This document shows positions 34,142-46,000 of a DNA stretch of 64,000 nt, piece by piece. A model generated the notes under the pieces. The model worked only from the letters and a program-made list of their open reading frames with translations, was not told the origin of the DNA and ran no database searches. The stretch spans positions 24,946,346-25,010,345 of the forward strand of contig NC_052667.1 in assembly GCF_016802725.1 (NCBI RefSeq), given 5' to 3'. Both the position numbers and the translations under genes were made by a program. The stretch is from Solenopsis invicta (lineage: Eukaryota > Arthropoda > Insecta > Hymenoptera > Formicidae). Numbering within the stretch: the first letter of the stretch is position 1; the number at the start of each line of letters is the position of its first letter.

Positions 34142-37100
34142 ATGGGCTCGAAGAAGCACAAAAAGCACAAGCGCGAGAGGCACGAAGGTGAGGAGCGTGC
34201 GGGCGAGGACGCGCGCGGCGTTCGTCTTGCTTTCCCTCGCGATCGTGAATATTCCCCGGGTCGTGTATACCTCGCACGTTTCGCGACGTACTCTTCTCTC
34301 CCGTCGACCCGTCGTCGATCGAACGCCCGACGAGGTCGTCGCCGATTGCCGCTGACCGTCGCGGTGTCAGACCCACGTCGGAGACCTTGTCGAAACAGGG
34401 TTTACGTTCCACTTACATCAATGTAGATTTAACTTTAATCTCTGTTCAACTTGCTCTTTATCTTTTTCTCGTTCCTGTGTCCATTGCCACCGATGTAGAT
34501 TCACTTTGATCTTGGTTTAACTTGCTCTTTATCTTTTTCTAATTTTTAGAACTAGAATGGTATAAAGAGTGAGTAAATTAAACTGAGATCAAAGTTAATC
34601 GACATTGGTAGACATTTAAAAATGGACATTACACGTCTGGTTCCAATAATGTAAGTTAACTTTGGTCTCTCGGTTTAACTTGCTCATCTTTTTCTAATTC
34701 TCAGACTCTGGAGGAAGGTAAGCTGAACCGAGATCAAAGTTAATGGCTGTGTTAAACAATAAAAGCAGCTTTGCAACTGTTGTAAGATTCCTTAATATGA
34801 TTGATTTTTACCTTTAATTCTTGTAGGATCTGTTTGTATAAATCAATCATATTAAAGAATCTTACAACAGTTGCAGAGTTTGTTTTCCATTGAATGCAAC
34901 TAATGTACATTAGTGGACATTAAGAACTGGAGAAAGATAAGAAATGAACCGAGATCGAGATTAATCTACTTTGATAGAAACAAATATCTTGATGAGGAAG
35001 CTCGTCTCGTAGAGCGAGAATTAGACGTAATGATTAGATTTGTAAGAATGTATGTTATACTGCATCATTACATTGCATCAAACTGTGTATTTGTATATCA
35101 ATCATATAAAAAAAAGGATTCGAATGAAAAATGAGGAGTCTGCCTCTTGGTTTTGCAAAAGAAAGGCTCACATTCTTCGCAGTTTTCATTGGGATCCTTC
35201 TCATACTCATAGTTTAATGATGCACAGGAATTTTGACTTCGTTTTCACCACGGACAAACTGAGAGTGAGCGAGGTTGGAGTAGAAGTAAGGTGGATTCGA
35301 AAGTATAAACCGAGCGTGTTCCACGACAACAGGCACGCGGCGTGGAAGTAAGTGACGAGTAACCAACGGACACGGACTGGTTGCACGACAGAAGCTAGCT
35401 GTGCTTCGAGAATTATCAAATGCCCCGCCCCTCAACCCTTTCATTTTTTTTTGTCTGTTGAATCCGTTGAAGTGCAACAAGACATCTTGCGCCGAGAGAG
35501 AAAGAGAGAGTGAGAGTCAACCTCCTTATCTCGCAGTGGAGTAGTATGCGTAGGGCGCAAGGTACATACGTGCAGACAGATCATACAATACAGGCCAATC
35601 TGTTGCACTTCAATCGTGTAATTCCTCTGGCTGTTATGTATCGTGTGGCGTTGAGAGCCACATACGCTTCGCTTGACCTCCTAGCGAGGTATCTCTCAAT
35701 TTTAATGACTGCTCTCCCTGATTATTCCCGCCGATTATTCGATTTGATATATAATGATGGAGATTATTTTATAGCATACATTAAGATTTGTTTGATTTAA
35801 GTCGGGCTACTTCCATCTCGCTTCCAGTTTGTTGAATGTGAAAACAAGGTCACACACTGTCCTGTTAATAAAATCATTTTTACATTATTGCTCATAAATT
35901 TCTATTCATCTTGTCTTCTTAACGACCTCCGTAGATTTTATATCTGTTCACGATTTGCATTACTTTTCGGTATTCTCGCGTCATGCAACATTTCTGATGT
36001 CATATTTTTTGTTGTGTTAATATATTACTCTTATCCCGCATAATCTTTCCGCAAGACCTTCCGATTGCTGCATGTGGCACATTTCCAACGGATCATATGT
36101 ATGGCTTTTAGAGCAACATTTTAGTACACTGCTTAAAAAGAAGTCATTTTAAATATTAAGGATTGAGGACTTTACAATTGGAATCTGACCATAAGGCAAT
36201 TTTGTCAAAATCTTGTAAGAAAAGAGGATAATACATTCACTAGTGAGAATGAGAAAGAGCTATCTTTATCTCTTCTAGCTTTTTCTTATTTCTTTTTCTT
36301 TCGGGATTTGACAAAACTTAGCGAATCAAACAAAACTAATTGTTTTATGGCCAGGTTTTGATAGGTCTGTACCTTAGGATATTGACTAACTATATGTATC
36401 TTTCTTTTTTTGCTTTGATAGAGGGTCAATACACAACGACGGACAAGCCGCCTAGTCTGAAGTTAATCTTGAAAGTAGGAGGTAATACTGGAACGCCTGA
36501 GCACGGCAGTGAGTCTCCGAGCCAGACTGCAATGTTGTCGCAGTATCAGCAACAACTGGGCCTTAATTATTCTGTTAGCCAAGGAGACACAGAATATGAT
36601 AGGTATGTTGGCCACAAGAAGCTCAAGAAGAAGAAGAAGAAGAAAGACAAACGGCACAAACATCATCACAAAGATAAGAAAAGACGAAGAGAGGAGTCGA
36701 GTCAGGAATCGGTTGGCGACGCTGATGAGAACCTGGTCGAGCCTGCACCTAAGAAGGCTTGTACCAATCATAATCAGCTGTTGCCACCTATGCCCCCGTC
36801 TAACACTGAAATAAGGGTCGGTGCTAGTAACGTAAGCTCACTGTCGCCGCATCGTGAGCCCAGGACATGCGTTCTCAGAAAGATAGCGGAACGCACGCCT
36901 CTCCAGAGGTTGCTGGAGCATCTGTTGAGGTCGATGGAAAAGAGAGATCCGCAGCAGTTTTTTGCCTGGCCAGTCACAGACAGCATTGCGCCTGGTTACT
37001 CTCAGATAATCACAAATCCGATGGATTTCAGTACGATAAAGCAAAAGATAGATGAAAATAACTATCAAAATTTGCAAGAATTTGTGGACGATTTTAAGCT

Positions 37101-39270
37101 CATGTGCGACAATGCTATGACGTATAATCATCCCGACACCATCTACTATAAGGCGGCGAAGAAACTACTGCACGTCGGTTTGAAGATGGTCACTCCAGAG
37201 AAACTGCGGCAGCTCAGGCCAGTCCTGATGTACATGAATGATATTACGAAGGAGGAGCTCGGATTCGAGTTGGGCACCGAAGATCTAAACAATCCGGATG
37301 CTCCCGCGACGGAGGAGCAGATAGAGCGAGAACGTGAACAGGAAGAGCGTAACGAGGAGGCGGAGGAACTCAGGAAAGAAAATCAAAGAAAAATGAGACT
37401 GGCTAGTTTAGGCAAGTTTGAAGCGATACCGGACGATTTGACGCCGGAGGAGATACTAAAACAAGCTAGAGGCGCGGCTAAAACGGCAGCGGAGAAGCTC
37501 AGTCTGAAGAGGATCAACTCGAAGATGGGTTTTCTGCGGCAGAAAAAGGACGGCACCACCAGCTTGCAGATTATTGTACCCGGGGATGGGATTATTCCCG
37601 GTACCAATCAGAGACCTGTGTCGCTGGGTCAGTTGATAGGCAAATTGAATCACGGTACTGGAGCGTTGGCCGGATTCCGGGAGGATCGTAGGAACATGTC
37701 GAAGCCAGTAAAACCCCTCTATTATGGTGCGTTCGGTTCATACGCACCGAGCTACGACTCGACGTTCGCGAATCTTACTAAGGAGGAAACTGACCTAGTC
37801 TATCAAACTTACGGTGACGAGACTGCCGTGCAATACGCTGAATCTATCCTAGACTTTGCCAAGGACTGTGATTACACGTTGACCATGGTTGACGACCTGC
37901 TGGACATTCTCACAGGCGGCGATCATAGGAAGACGAAGAAATTCCTCGAGGAAAAACGAAGACTGAGGGAGGAGGAAGAAAAGATAAAGCATTTATTGGA
38001 GAAGCCTATGCAAGACGTGAATCGTAACATTCCGTTGTTGGATAAAGTCAAGGTTGATATCGATCAGCTGAAAACATTGTCGGATCTCGGTATCGACATA
38101 AACTTCTTAGAGAATTTAGGTAATTATAATAGCAATAAACATTCTCTAGGTGATTATGAAAGTAACGATAAAAATAAATATTTAGCATTATTATAATTCA
38201 AAATAATTTAGCTGATTTCAATTTTGAATATACTTTTTATATCTTATTAAAAATATTGTACTTCATAATATTATCAATTACAACTTAATTCTGGAATGCT
38301 ACTTATATTCTTTTTATATTAACACTACTTTAGGTAGGTAAAAATTTACTTATATAATTCAGAATATTTTAATGTTTATTACAAGGTGTCAAAATAACTA
38401 GCAGTATTTTGATATCAAACATTTTATTAAGTGTAATTTTAAACTATCAAAATATTAATAATAATAAATCTACTAAATTTGAACTAATATTTGAATGAAC
38501 ATTCACCGACAGTAGTATTCCAGGATTTATAATATTGGAAGTTATTTTCTACTGCTTTATGTTATTTAAGTACACGTAATATTTTTTCATTTCTAGAAGA
38601 AGAATTTAAGTACAGCGAGGAACGCGCCGCGCTACAAAGCCGTCTTGATGACACGTCGCAGATGCTAGGTCGACTGAAGCAGGTCCAACACGAGCGTTTG
38701 TCAGCACCACCGCCGGCCCATCTGTCCAATGTTCCCAAGGCAGGAGACACGGAGGTGGTGCTGGCCGAGAAGATCACTGACAATCTCACTGATATAGCGA
38801 AGAAACTGCCACCGTCGGGGATCGCGCCGGTTGATGGATTGCGTAGAGCAATGGGCATAGCACCTCTGGGCGGACCGGAGCCCATGGAGGTCGAACCGAT
38901 TACGCACAACCCCAGTATAGTTGCTGACAGTTCGTTACTGCCGAATCCGAACAGTGGCAGCAATCAGGTGCTGTCAAATCTGCTGCCGACCCCCTCACCA
39001 ATTCAGAGTGCAAGTCTACTGAGTCCGACCAGCCAGCAGAATCAGAATATCAGTATTGTGGGCGCGAGTCAGCCACCGCCGTCGATTCAAATGCAGATCG
39101 GTATGACGCATAGCAGTCAGACGCCACCGTCTTTACTGAGCGCGACGGAACCGTCCGGTGTGGCTGATCTCGAGTCCGAATTGCGCGAATTCCTAGAGAG
39201 CGATCCTACGCTCGGGCACTCGCCACTCCATGACGACAAAACTCTGGAAGACATTCTATCTGAGTCTTAA
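34142..39270 (+). CDS. BRD7/9: Bromodomain-containing protein 7/9 (SWI/SNF chromatin-remodelling subunit)
   Basis: Exons 34142-34187, 36422-38119 and 38597-39270 join in phase to 2418 nt (805 aa plus stop). The N-terminus MGSKKHKKHKRERHE, then DKPPSLKLILKVGG, is the BRD7/BRD9 start. A Lys-rich run (about residues 81-108) looks like a nuclear signal. The bromodomain spans about 176-272, with FFAWPVTD in the ZA loop, IAPGYSQIITNPMDFSTI, and the acetyl-lysine-contacting Asn251 (YNHPD). The DUF3512 region (about 285-560) follows, then an alpha-helical segment and an acidic tail ending LEDILSES. The family reads acetylated histones in Brg1/Brm complexes (PBAP/ncBAF types) in the nucleus. Vertebrate BRD9 and BRD7 have a Phe where this protein has Trp (FFAFPV/FFSFPV). 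The length exceeds human BRD7/9, as in other insects. The open frame extends upstream of 36422 into the intron only by chance. Confidence 0.96.
34425..34990. repeat. Nest of inverted repeats in BRD7/9 intron 1
   Basis: A motif like TTAACTTTGATCTCGGTTTA followed by ACTTGCTCTTTATCTTTTTC occurs forward at about 34430, 34498 and 34648. It occurs reversed at about 34560-34605, 34706-34745 and 34925-34975. The first and last form an outer dyad and the inner ones form two smaller hairpins. A separate 36-bp hairpin (34772-34875) sits inside. It resembles serial insertion of one palindromic MITE into itself. Confidence 0.75.
34772..34875. repeat. 36-bp stem hairpin, one mismatch, 32-nt loop
   Basis: The left arm 34772-34807 begins TGCAACTGTTGTAAGATTC and the right arm 34840-34875 ends GAATCTTACAACAGTTGCA. 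Thirty-five of 36 positions pair; the one mismatch is C against A near the middle. It lies on the sense strand of BRD7/9 intron 1. It could be a young MITE or a hairpin small-RNA precursor; the sequence alone does not decide. Confidence 0.9.
34991..36421. other. Remainder of BRD7/9 intron 1
   Basis: Intronic DNA ending in TTTTTTTGCTTTGATAG. A partial dyad is visible: TTGAAGTGCAACA (about 35468) against TGTTGCACTTCAA (about 35601). The 96-codon frame 35510-35800 lacks any recognisable motif. Confidence 0.5.
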
Positions 39271-39400
39271 TGTGTGCGCGATAATTCGATTATTTCGCAA
39301 TTCACATAATTTATAAATAGATATATATATATAAATTATAAATATATACAGAATTCTGTACATTTTATTATTGATACGCTACTTTCGCATATACGATATA

Positions 39401-39406
39401 AATAAA
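39401..39406 (+). terminator. Poly(A) signal of BRD7/9
   Basis: AATAAA 131 nt after the stop codon, followed by a T/GT-rich stretch (TGTGTTTGACT, TTTGTTTT) about 20-40 nt downstream, a normal cleavage-site arrangement. Confidence 0.6.
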
Positions 39407-39449
39407 TTGGATCATATAGTCCTGTGTTTGACTAATCTCTTTGTTTTAT

Positions 39450-40465
39450 TTGAATACTTTTGATTCATTTTCTGCAAAGTTAAGATATAATGCGATAGAA
39501 TATAAATGAATGAATGATGAATGAAGTATTTAAAACGATTATTAGCGATAATGTAATTCTTGATAGAAGTAAAAAGATTCATGGAAATATTTCATGAAAA
39601 ATAGCTACTTTTTATATGATTTTGTAAAGTACATAGAACAGTACAAATTTTATCTTTACAGACGCGTGTATCCATTATTCCGGGCACAGTAACTCATTTG
39701 TTACGCGATATTCGCGACGTCGAAATGTAATTTACATATATCGATACTCGATACGGCGCGGCGTATCGCATTATCAGAATACAATGCCGGTTCCGTATGC
39801 AGTATATATCGAAAGGCATATAAAGGAAATGCACCATGATGCTATCGATTACTGATAAGTACAGTCGCTATCATATTCTGTGTTCTAAAACGTAATGGAA
39901 AGACGGACGGGAACTGCTCATGGTGAATTTCGCTCGGAAATGAAATCAATCAGGTGTGCTGAAGCGGATAATGCTACGAAATACGTTGCATTATGTTATA
40001 CATATACTGAGTAATGTATGTACACTACTCATATTCCACGAACGTTTCAAGTTTCAAGCGGATTAATGCGCCATTCAATTCGCGAGGCTCGAAGTTAGAG
40101 TCTCGCGGAATTACAGCAGAAAGTATAGAAATTCTGAGATTGCTTTTATGAGGATCGAAGAGATTATAATTTAAGATACAACTCCAACAGCATATGATAT
40201 TGTATAAATATTCTAGAATATCATATATTGTTAGGAAATTTTGAATTTTTGTTTACGTACTTTATTTGTCTCTACAGAAAAATATTTAGCAAAGAAGCAT
40301 ATGATTTTGCGTTACTATTTTAGGCGTATGATAGATTTTTAATTATCTCGTTTTTATAAATTTGTTTAAAAATGAAGAGAAATTTTCTGCTTTATTTGAG
40401 AATAATCTGTAAAAGTGCGAAGGGGAAAAATAGTGTAATTAAACATTTCTACAATCCGTTTATTC
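39450..40465. other. Intergenic stretch
   Basis: No gene supported. A GC-richer patch at about 39660-40110 (GCGATATTCGCGACGTCG, GATACGGCGCGGCG) may be regulatory. Confidence 0.35.
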
Positions 40466-40858
40466 TAGCAAACGAAAATGGATAAAAATGGATTCGTGTG
40501 GTCATTGCTGAATCCAAATTCTTTACTTTTTGAATTCATTTTAATTCAATTAAATTTTAAGAATTCTTTGAATCCATTTTAATCCACGAAGTGAGATTGA
40601 AACTACGGGATTCTTATTCTTTCAATTAAAAAAAAAAGTTATGCGGGGCATGTAATCCATTTTAATCCAAGAACGGGATTTAAATGAAGTGATTCCTAGT
40701 TTTTTAATTCAAAAGAAGTTTTCGCGGTTCACGCAATCCATTTTAATCTATGACATAGGATTGAAATGACGTAATTACCGTTCTTGCTATTCAAAATGTA
40801 TTCAAATGAATTAAAATGCATTATAAATTTTCAATCCATTTTTAAACATTTACTCGGA
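40466..40858. repeat. AGCAAACG-family MITE, second subfamily
   Basis: Starts TCTAGCAAACGAAAATGG. Contains two direct internal repeats of a TGTAATCCATTTTAATCC-type block (about 40645 and 40730) and a third related one near 40570. It is the opposite orientation to 24490-24814. Confidence 0.65.
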
Positions 40859-41339
40859 TGATAGATAGTATTATTTCAGTTATTACATTTCAGTTGGCGG
40901 TACATACAATCGTGTACGTTTGCGTATGAGAAATGTAACTCCTTTTCCATAATTGTATTTCGTAACTTGTGTTTCGAACCACCGATGCTTTTCTCTTTTA
41001 AATTTTCATTGTACTTATGTGAATATTTGAAATTGGCCGTAGTTATGCAAGAAACCTCCAATAATTTTTTTAATTATTATAATCAGTGGGTGGTACATTT
41101 TTCTATGTTAGACAGAAAAGTCTAGTATGTGCCTAAAATTAATAAAAAAAGGGGGGTTTTTATTTACATTTTTAAATCACATCAAAAACATTTACATTTT
41201 TATTGAAACGGATTTCATGTGGGTTGAACGTTTCTTACGTAACTATATATCGTCAATTGTCCTATATTTGTATTTATTTAGAAATGTTTCCTACTTTGAA
41301 TCTGATTATCAGTTTTTAATTTAAGACTCAGCAATATCG

Positions 41340-42138
41340 AACTTTGATCGTACATTTTCGAGCGATCTATCGCATCTCGATCAACCATGAAATCGAGTCG
41401 CGTCATATCGCGGTCGCATCACAATGAAGTTGTCGCTACAATCGAATTTTTCAGTTGCTAACGCAGCTAACGTAACATCGCGAACACGGAACGGAGTGAC
41501 TCCGCGTCGACTCCGGCACTGCATCGCTGTTTGTTTAACAGAAAGTGCAATCATCGTATTTCAATAATTGACGATGCTGTGGCGTGAGTTCAGCGTGTGT
41601 ACATCGCCGATCCGATGGACTGGTTATTTCGCAAGGTTTGTGTCGGAAATTCACCGTTGCGAACAGTTGCAACACGACGATCATGTTTTCGAGCACTGCG
41701 TTCCGCGGATTTTAACCTTCCGATTTCGGCTCGAGTTATAACAATGTATAAATAGTAATCGACGTAATCGTCCTATCGCGTGATAATAATCGTCCTAAAA
41801 CAGCAACGTAATCCGTTTATTTCAAGCGCGAGAAGCACACGAAACGCGGCGGGTGGCGCGTGAAGTTGGTCGCGTGATTTACGAATTCCCTCCGCCATAT
41901 ATGTACGTTAGATTCTTCTGCCGCGTTAATCGCGACGAGACACCGTGGATCGTGCGATTATACGTTTCCCGTGTTATTTACTCTCCGTGTGTGATGTGAC
42001 GAAGCGCGCGTCGCGTACAGTCAACATCGCAACATCGCGAGTGCCGTGCGTTAAGCGGCGCGTGTTCGTTGTTTAATGATCAGCACGCGATAGTAGCTGT
42101 GTTTGCGCTAGTGAAGTGTGTATTTTAATGGAGCAACG
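41340..42138 (+). promoter_or_regulatory. CpG-rich promoter/5' UTR of a + strand gene
   Basis: GC and CpG content rise sharply at about 41340 and stay high to 42210, directly ahead of the candidate first coding exon. Words such as ATCGCGAACACGGAACGG and ACATCGCAACATCGCGAG are typical of insect 5' UTR islands. An upstream ATG at 42128 is followed by a stop after four codons. Confidence 0.5.
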
Positions 42139-43170
42139 ATGAGACCTGAGAGGAGGAAACAGAGGAGACAGAGGAGACCCGGGGTGGCATCGCAGGCTCC
42201 GGCGGAGCAACCACCGGTGAATAATTTATTTATTATTTGTCACGTACAGAATTAATTGTTTATTTCCCTGGTAATTGCGTATATTTTACGTGGATTTTGC
42301 GTTATTATAATGTGTAATATAATTGATATAAAATCCTAGAGTTTGATACATTTATACAGGGTGATTATTGATGAATGTCTTCACTTTTTACTATAGAATC
42401 CTGATTTACCGACGCATATGTATTTCTAACATATTATTATATTAGAAATTACAAATGCATGCTCCTATAGTAAAAAGTGGGGACATTCATTAATAATCAC
42501 CTTGTATAAAATGTTTATAATATCTTTAATATTTTTATGAATAGATATATTAAATATTGGACAATATGTTTAATATTTATAATTATTACAGATATAATAT
42601 ATATAATTGTTTTAATTATTTATATACGAATTAAAATATCGTTTAATTAAATTTTATAAAAGTTTAAGGAAATAGTTTTTTGTAATATCTTAATCTGTGT
42701 ATCTTTATAAAAAAATTTTTGTAATAACTTTTGCATACATTTATCAAAAATCTGTGTAAGGAACAAAAAATTTAATGCATTTTTATATTTTTTTACAATT
42801 GTAATTATTTTAAGAAAATTTTTTAATTTAAATTTTGATATTTATACAAAATGTTTAATGTTTAATGTCTAATATTTGCATGGATGGATGTATAGAATAT
42901 TAAAGTATTACACAATACGTTTAATATACATAATTATTTGAATTATTTATACATGAATTTAAAAGTTTTTTTTATTAAATTTTATAGACATTTAGTTAAA
43001 AATTAGAAAAAAGTTTGTAAATTGTAATACTTTTATTAGTCTGTTTTTAATGCACTCTACAATTATTTTTTTACAATTTTTATCATTTTAGGCATTGGTT
43101 TAATTTGAATATATTTGTACTTTACAGATTAGCATCGTGTACTACAACTCCGCCGCTGCACATCAGTACT
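42139..43170 (+). CDS. 5' end of an unidentified gene: first two coding exons
   Basis: Exon 1 (42139-42216) encodes 26 residues starting MRPERRKQRRQRRPGVASQA and ends in phase 0 at CCG|GTGAAT. Exon 2 (43128-43170) follows TTTACAG, encodes ISIVYYNSAAAHQY plus one base, and ends T|GTGAGT. The two are phase-compatible and GC-richer than the surrounding intron. No further exon could be identified to 64 kb, so the gene either has a very long next intron or this model is wrong. The basic Arg-rich N-terminus is not diagnostic, and I do not recognise the protein. Confidence 0.4.
42355..42506. repeat. TA-flanked MITE (TACAGGGTGATTATT family)
   Basis: The left arm TACAGGGTGATTATTGATG continues AATGTCTTCACTTTTTACT. 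The right arm AGTAAAAAGTGGGGACATT continues TAATAATCACCTTGTA. The arms are about 45 bp and the element 152 bp. Flanking TA fits Tc1/mariner mobilisation. It lies in the intron between the two exons above. Confidence 0.88.
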
Positions 43171-45590
43171 GTGAGTTTTGATTACTTTATCTTAATAACT
43201 GAGGATTTATGTGAGATGAAATGTAGCTTATTATTTAAATCATTTGATATTTGTGTTATTCATTCCGATGGTTACATCATTTATCTAAAAAATTTATATT
43301 TGGGGAGAATTTTTATAATATCTTACCATAAAATTTGCTACAAATTTTACAATGTCTAGTAATAAGCTTAGGACAACTTGACATCTTATCAAATGTTTAG
43401 AGTTACATTTTATTTTCAGAATAAATTTCATGTCAAAATTCTCTCCTTGTATGTAATGATTAAAAATTTATTAAGAATATAAGAGAATATCATAAATGAA
43501 ATAATACTTCATAAATTCGTTGTATACACACTTGTGTATCTTGATTAGAATGGGTTAACAATTAATATTTAATGGCTTTAGTTTATAATTGTCAATCAAC
43601 TTTTACTTTTTATACAAGAATACATAGAGACAAAGTGTATACATTTTTACACGTTTGTCATAATTGAAATATAATTGATTGATTTAATAATTTATTATTT
43701 AATTTTTATATAATTTATTAATTAATTTCTATATAACTTATAAAAAGACAAGTTTAGCAATCATTAACTTTTTTTACTTTCAATACTTTTAGTACTTTTA
43801 CCGTTTTACATTTATATTTATAATGCGATATTTTTTTACATAGCCCATCCATTTCCATTTATCAATCATTTAAAGTGATATTTTGAAACAAGATAACGTG
43901 AAACGTGATCTTTCCGCTTTTTCAATAAATATTTTTTTATGAAATAAAAAATATTTTAAAAATCAATTTTTTGTCTGAGAGATAATCAATTGCTTATATT
44001 AGTTGAATTGTTTAAAAAATTTTAAATTAAAGTGATATATTTTTAATGTGTAATTGAAAATAATTTTGATATTAGTAACCTAATAATAAGATATTTATTT
44101 AAAACAAAAAAATCTGTTAAAACATGTATCAAGATATGAAAAATCAAAAGACGCAATAATGTCTCGCACCAAATGACTTTTTTTATCTTTTTTTAAAAGT
44201 AATTTTGATTTAATCTCACCGTAATTTTGATTGTATGTGTAATTGATTACATCCCACTTAACATCTCACGTTATTTATTGTCACATTATTAATCTAAATA
44301 AAATCTTAGGGTGTTACTAACCAGTCGAAGTTTTTTTCCAGTTATAGATCTGCTGATTTATAATTTGATTGTTTTGTCACGTCATTGTTTTAGGTCAATG
44401 AATTTTTTATGAATCGTTGCTAAATTTTTCAATTGCAAATTAATATTAGTTATACAAACAGTATATTAGATATACTTTTATTTATATCTTAAATCAGAAA
44501 TTTTCTACATGTCTGTGATAAAAAAATTTGTTAAAATATTTTATTAATGAATTATAAAAATTTATTTAATTAATTTAATTAATTACGCCTACTTATTGTA
44601 TTCTAATATTTTGCGATTTTTGATAAATAATATATTTCATAAATTTTATAAAATAATAAATTTTATATTAACTTCATTTGTAAATTTAATTTCATATGAT
44701 TAATATTTATTTTAATATTTGAAATAATTGGAAGAGTATAAAAAAGACGCATAATTTGTATATCGTGTAACGCAAATAAATTAACAAAGGCGCGAGAACT
44801 AATCGAATTTCTCAAGCGGAACTGTACGTAAATTCATTTTCTTTATTCATAGTAAAAATGATTGCTATTGTTTTCAAATGACAATGCTTATTGATTATAA
44901 TTTTACATTTAATCAGTTAATGAAAGTGAAATATGCTTGAAATATATTTGCACATGATCATGTCGGGTTAATAACTCGCACGACTTATACACATTGTCAT
45001 GTAGAGTTTCAAAAGCTTCTGAAGTCTGTACGGACCGTAGACACTGCGCGCTCGCTGACAAGTTAATTAAGCCACATTCCATCGCTATTTCGAAAATGCG
45101 GTAAACGTGTAAATGACGTGTGCGAGCATAGCTTTCGCGCTCATGTCGTGCCGGTAGGTCGCCGTATATACGAGATAGAATTATTTTAGCTCGCTCACAT
45201 CGATCCACATTCTTCGGAATTATCAAGACTCATAATTAAAAGTGCCACGTTAATAAATTATTAATAATATTTAGAATTGGATCATAATTAATTGATATTA
45301 AAAAATGCCAATCGATTAAGGTGTTAGGGGGGGGGGGAGAATTCTACTATCTTTCAAAGAATTAATCAAGAACAGATAAATTTGATTTCATTTTTTAATT
45401 AAACTTCTACTTGCTCAATATATTTCGAAATTTTATTTTCATGTGAAATGTGTTAGACAACTGTCACACATTCGACGAGCAAATTTGTATTTCTTTAAAC
45501 ACTAAATTTTTTAGTTATCAAAACCCGTGTTACAGTTAACATATTTAATAGATAAATATATTATTAATTTATCGCTTTGTATACGTTCGT
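43171..45590. other. Long AT-rich stretch, presumed intron
   Basis: No exon supported. A GC-richer patch at about 44920-45230 carries a 105-codon minus frame (44909-45226) with no recognisable motif. A run of 11 G lies at about 45327-45337. Confidence 0.4.
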
Positions 45591-45599
45591 ATTGGGGTA

Positions 45600-46000
45600 T
45601 AAGTGAGGGAAGCTATCATTAGCAAGGCTTCATGATAGTTTAATCACGGAGGATCACTCTCTGATTTGCGGTCAGCACAGCATATATTTGCTGACGCACG
45701 GAAATGCGTTCTGCGTGTAAACGCGTACATGCAAATACGTGATCCGTCAGAAATGAAGTGGTGGCCCAATTTGCATATTGATTATCACAGTTATCAAGTG
45801 CGAGATATTTTTGCGTCGCCGCCGTCGGCACGCCCGCGGGAGAAATTGTTTTTTTTTTGCACATTGGTGGAAAAGGGTGCCGTTATCCGCTATCGATCGT
45901 AATTTTACATCGCGTTGTATTTTATTTTGTGATCCCACACTTTATTTTGCCCTCGAGAGACGCTGCGTGAGAAGCTACGACAACTCGTAGATAAATTTTG
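45600..46000. other. GC-richer unique island
   Basis: Unique sequence with several short overlapping frames on both strands (for example 45666-45902 + and 45640-45864 -), which argues against any single real exon. Candidate conserved non-coding element. Confidence 0.3.

Noticed and set aside
33744..34412. Minus-strand frame of 222 codons over the BRD7/9 promoter
   Set aside because: It lies in the CpG-dense promoter, overlaps the real first exon on the other strand, has Arg-rich composition typical of GC-rich chance frames, and matches no domain.
36340..36421. In-frame upstream ATG at 36340 for the BRD7/9 large exon
   Set aside because: Those 27 residues are translated intron. The exon starts at 36422 after TTTGATAG, and joining to 34142-34187 gives the family-typical N-terminus.
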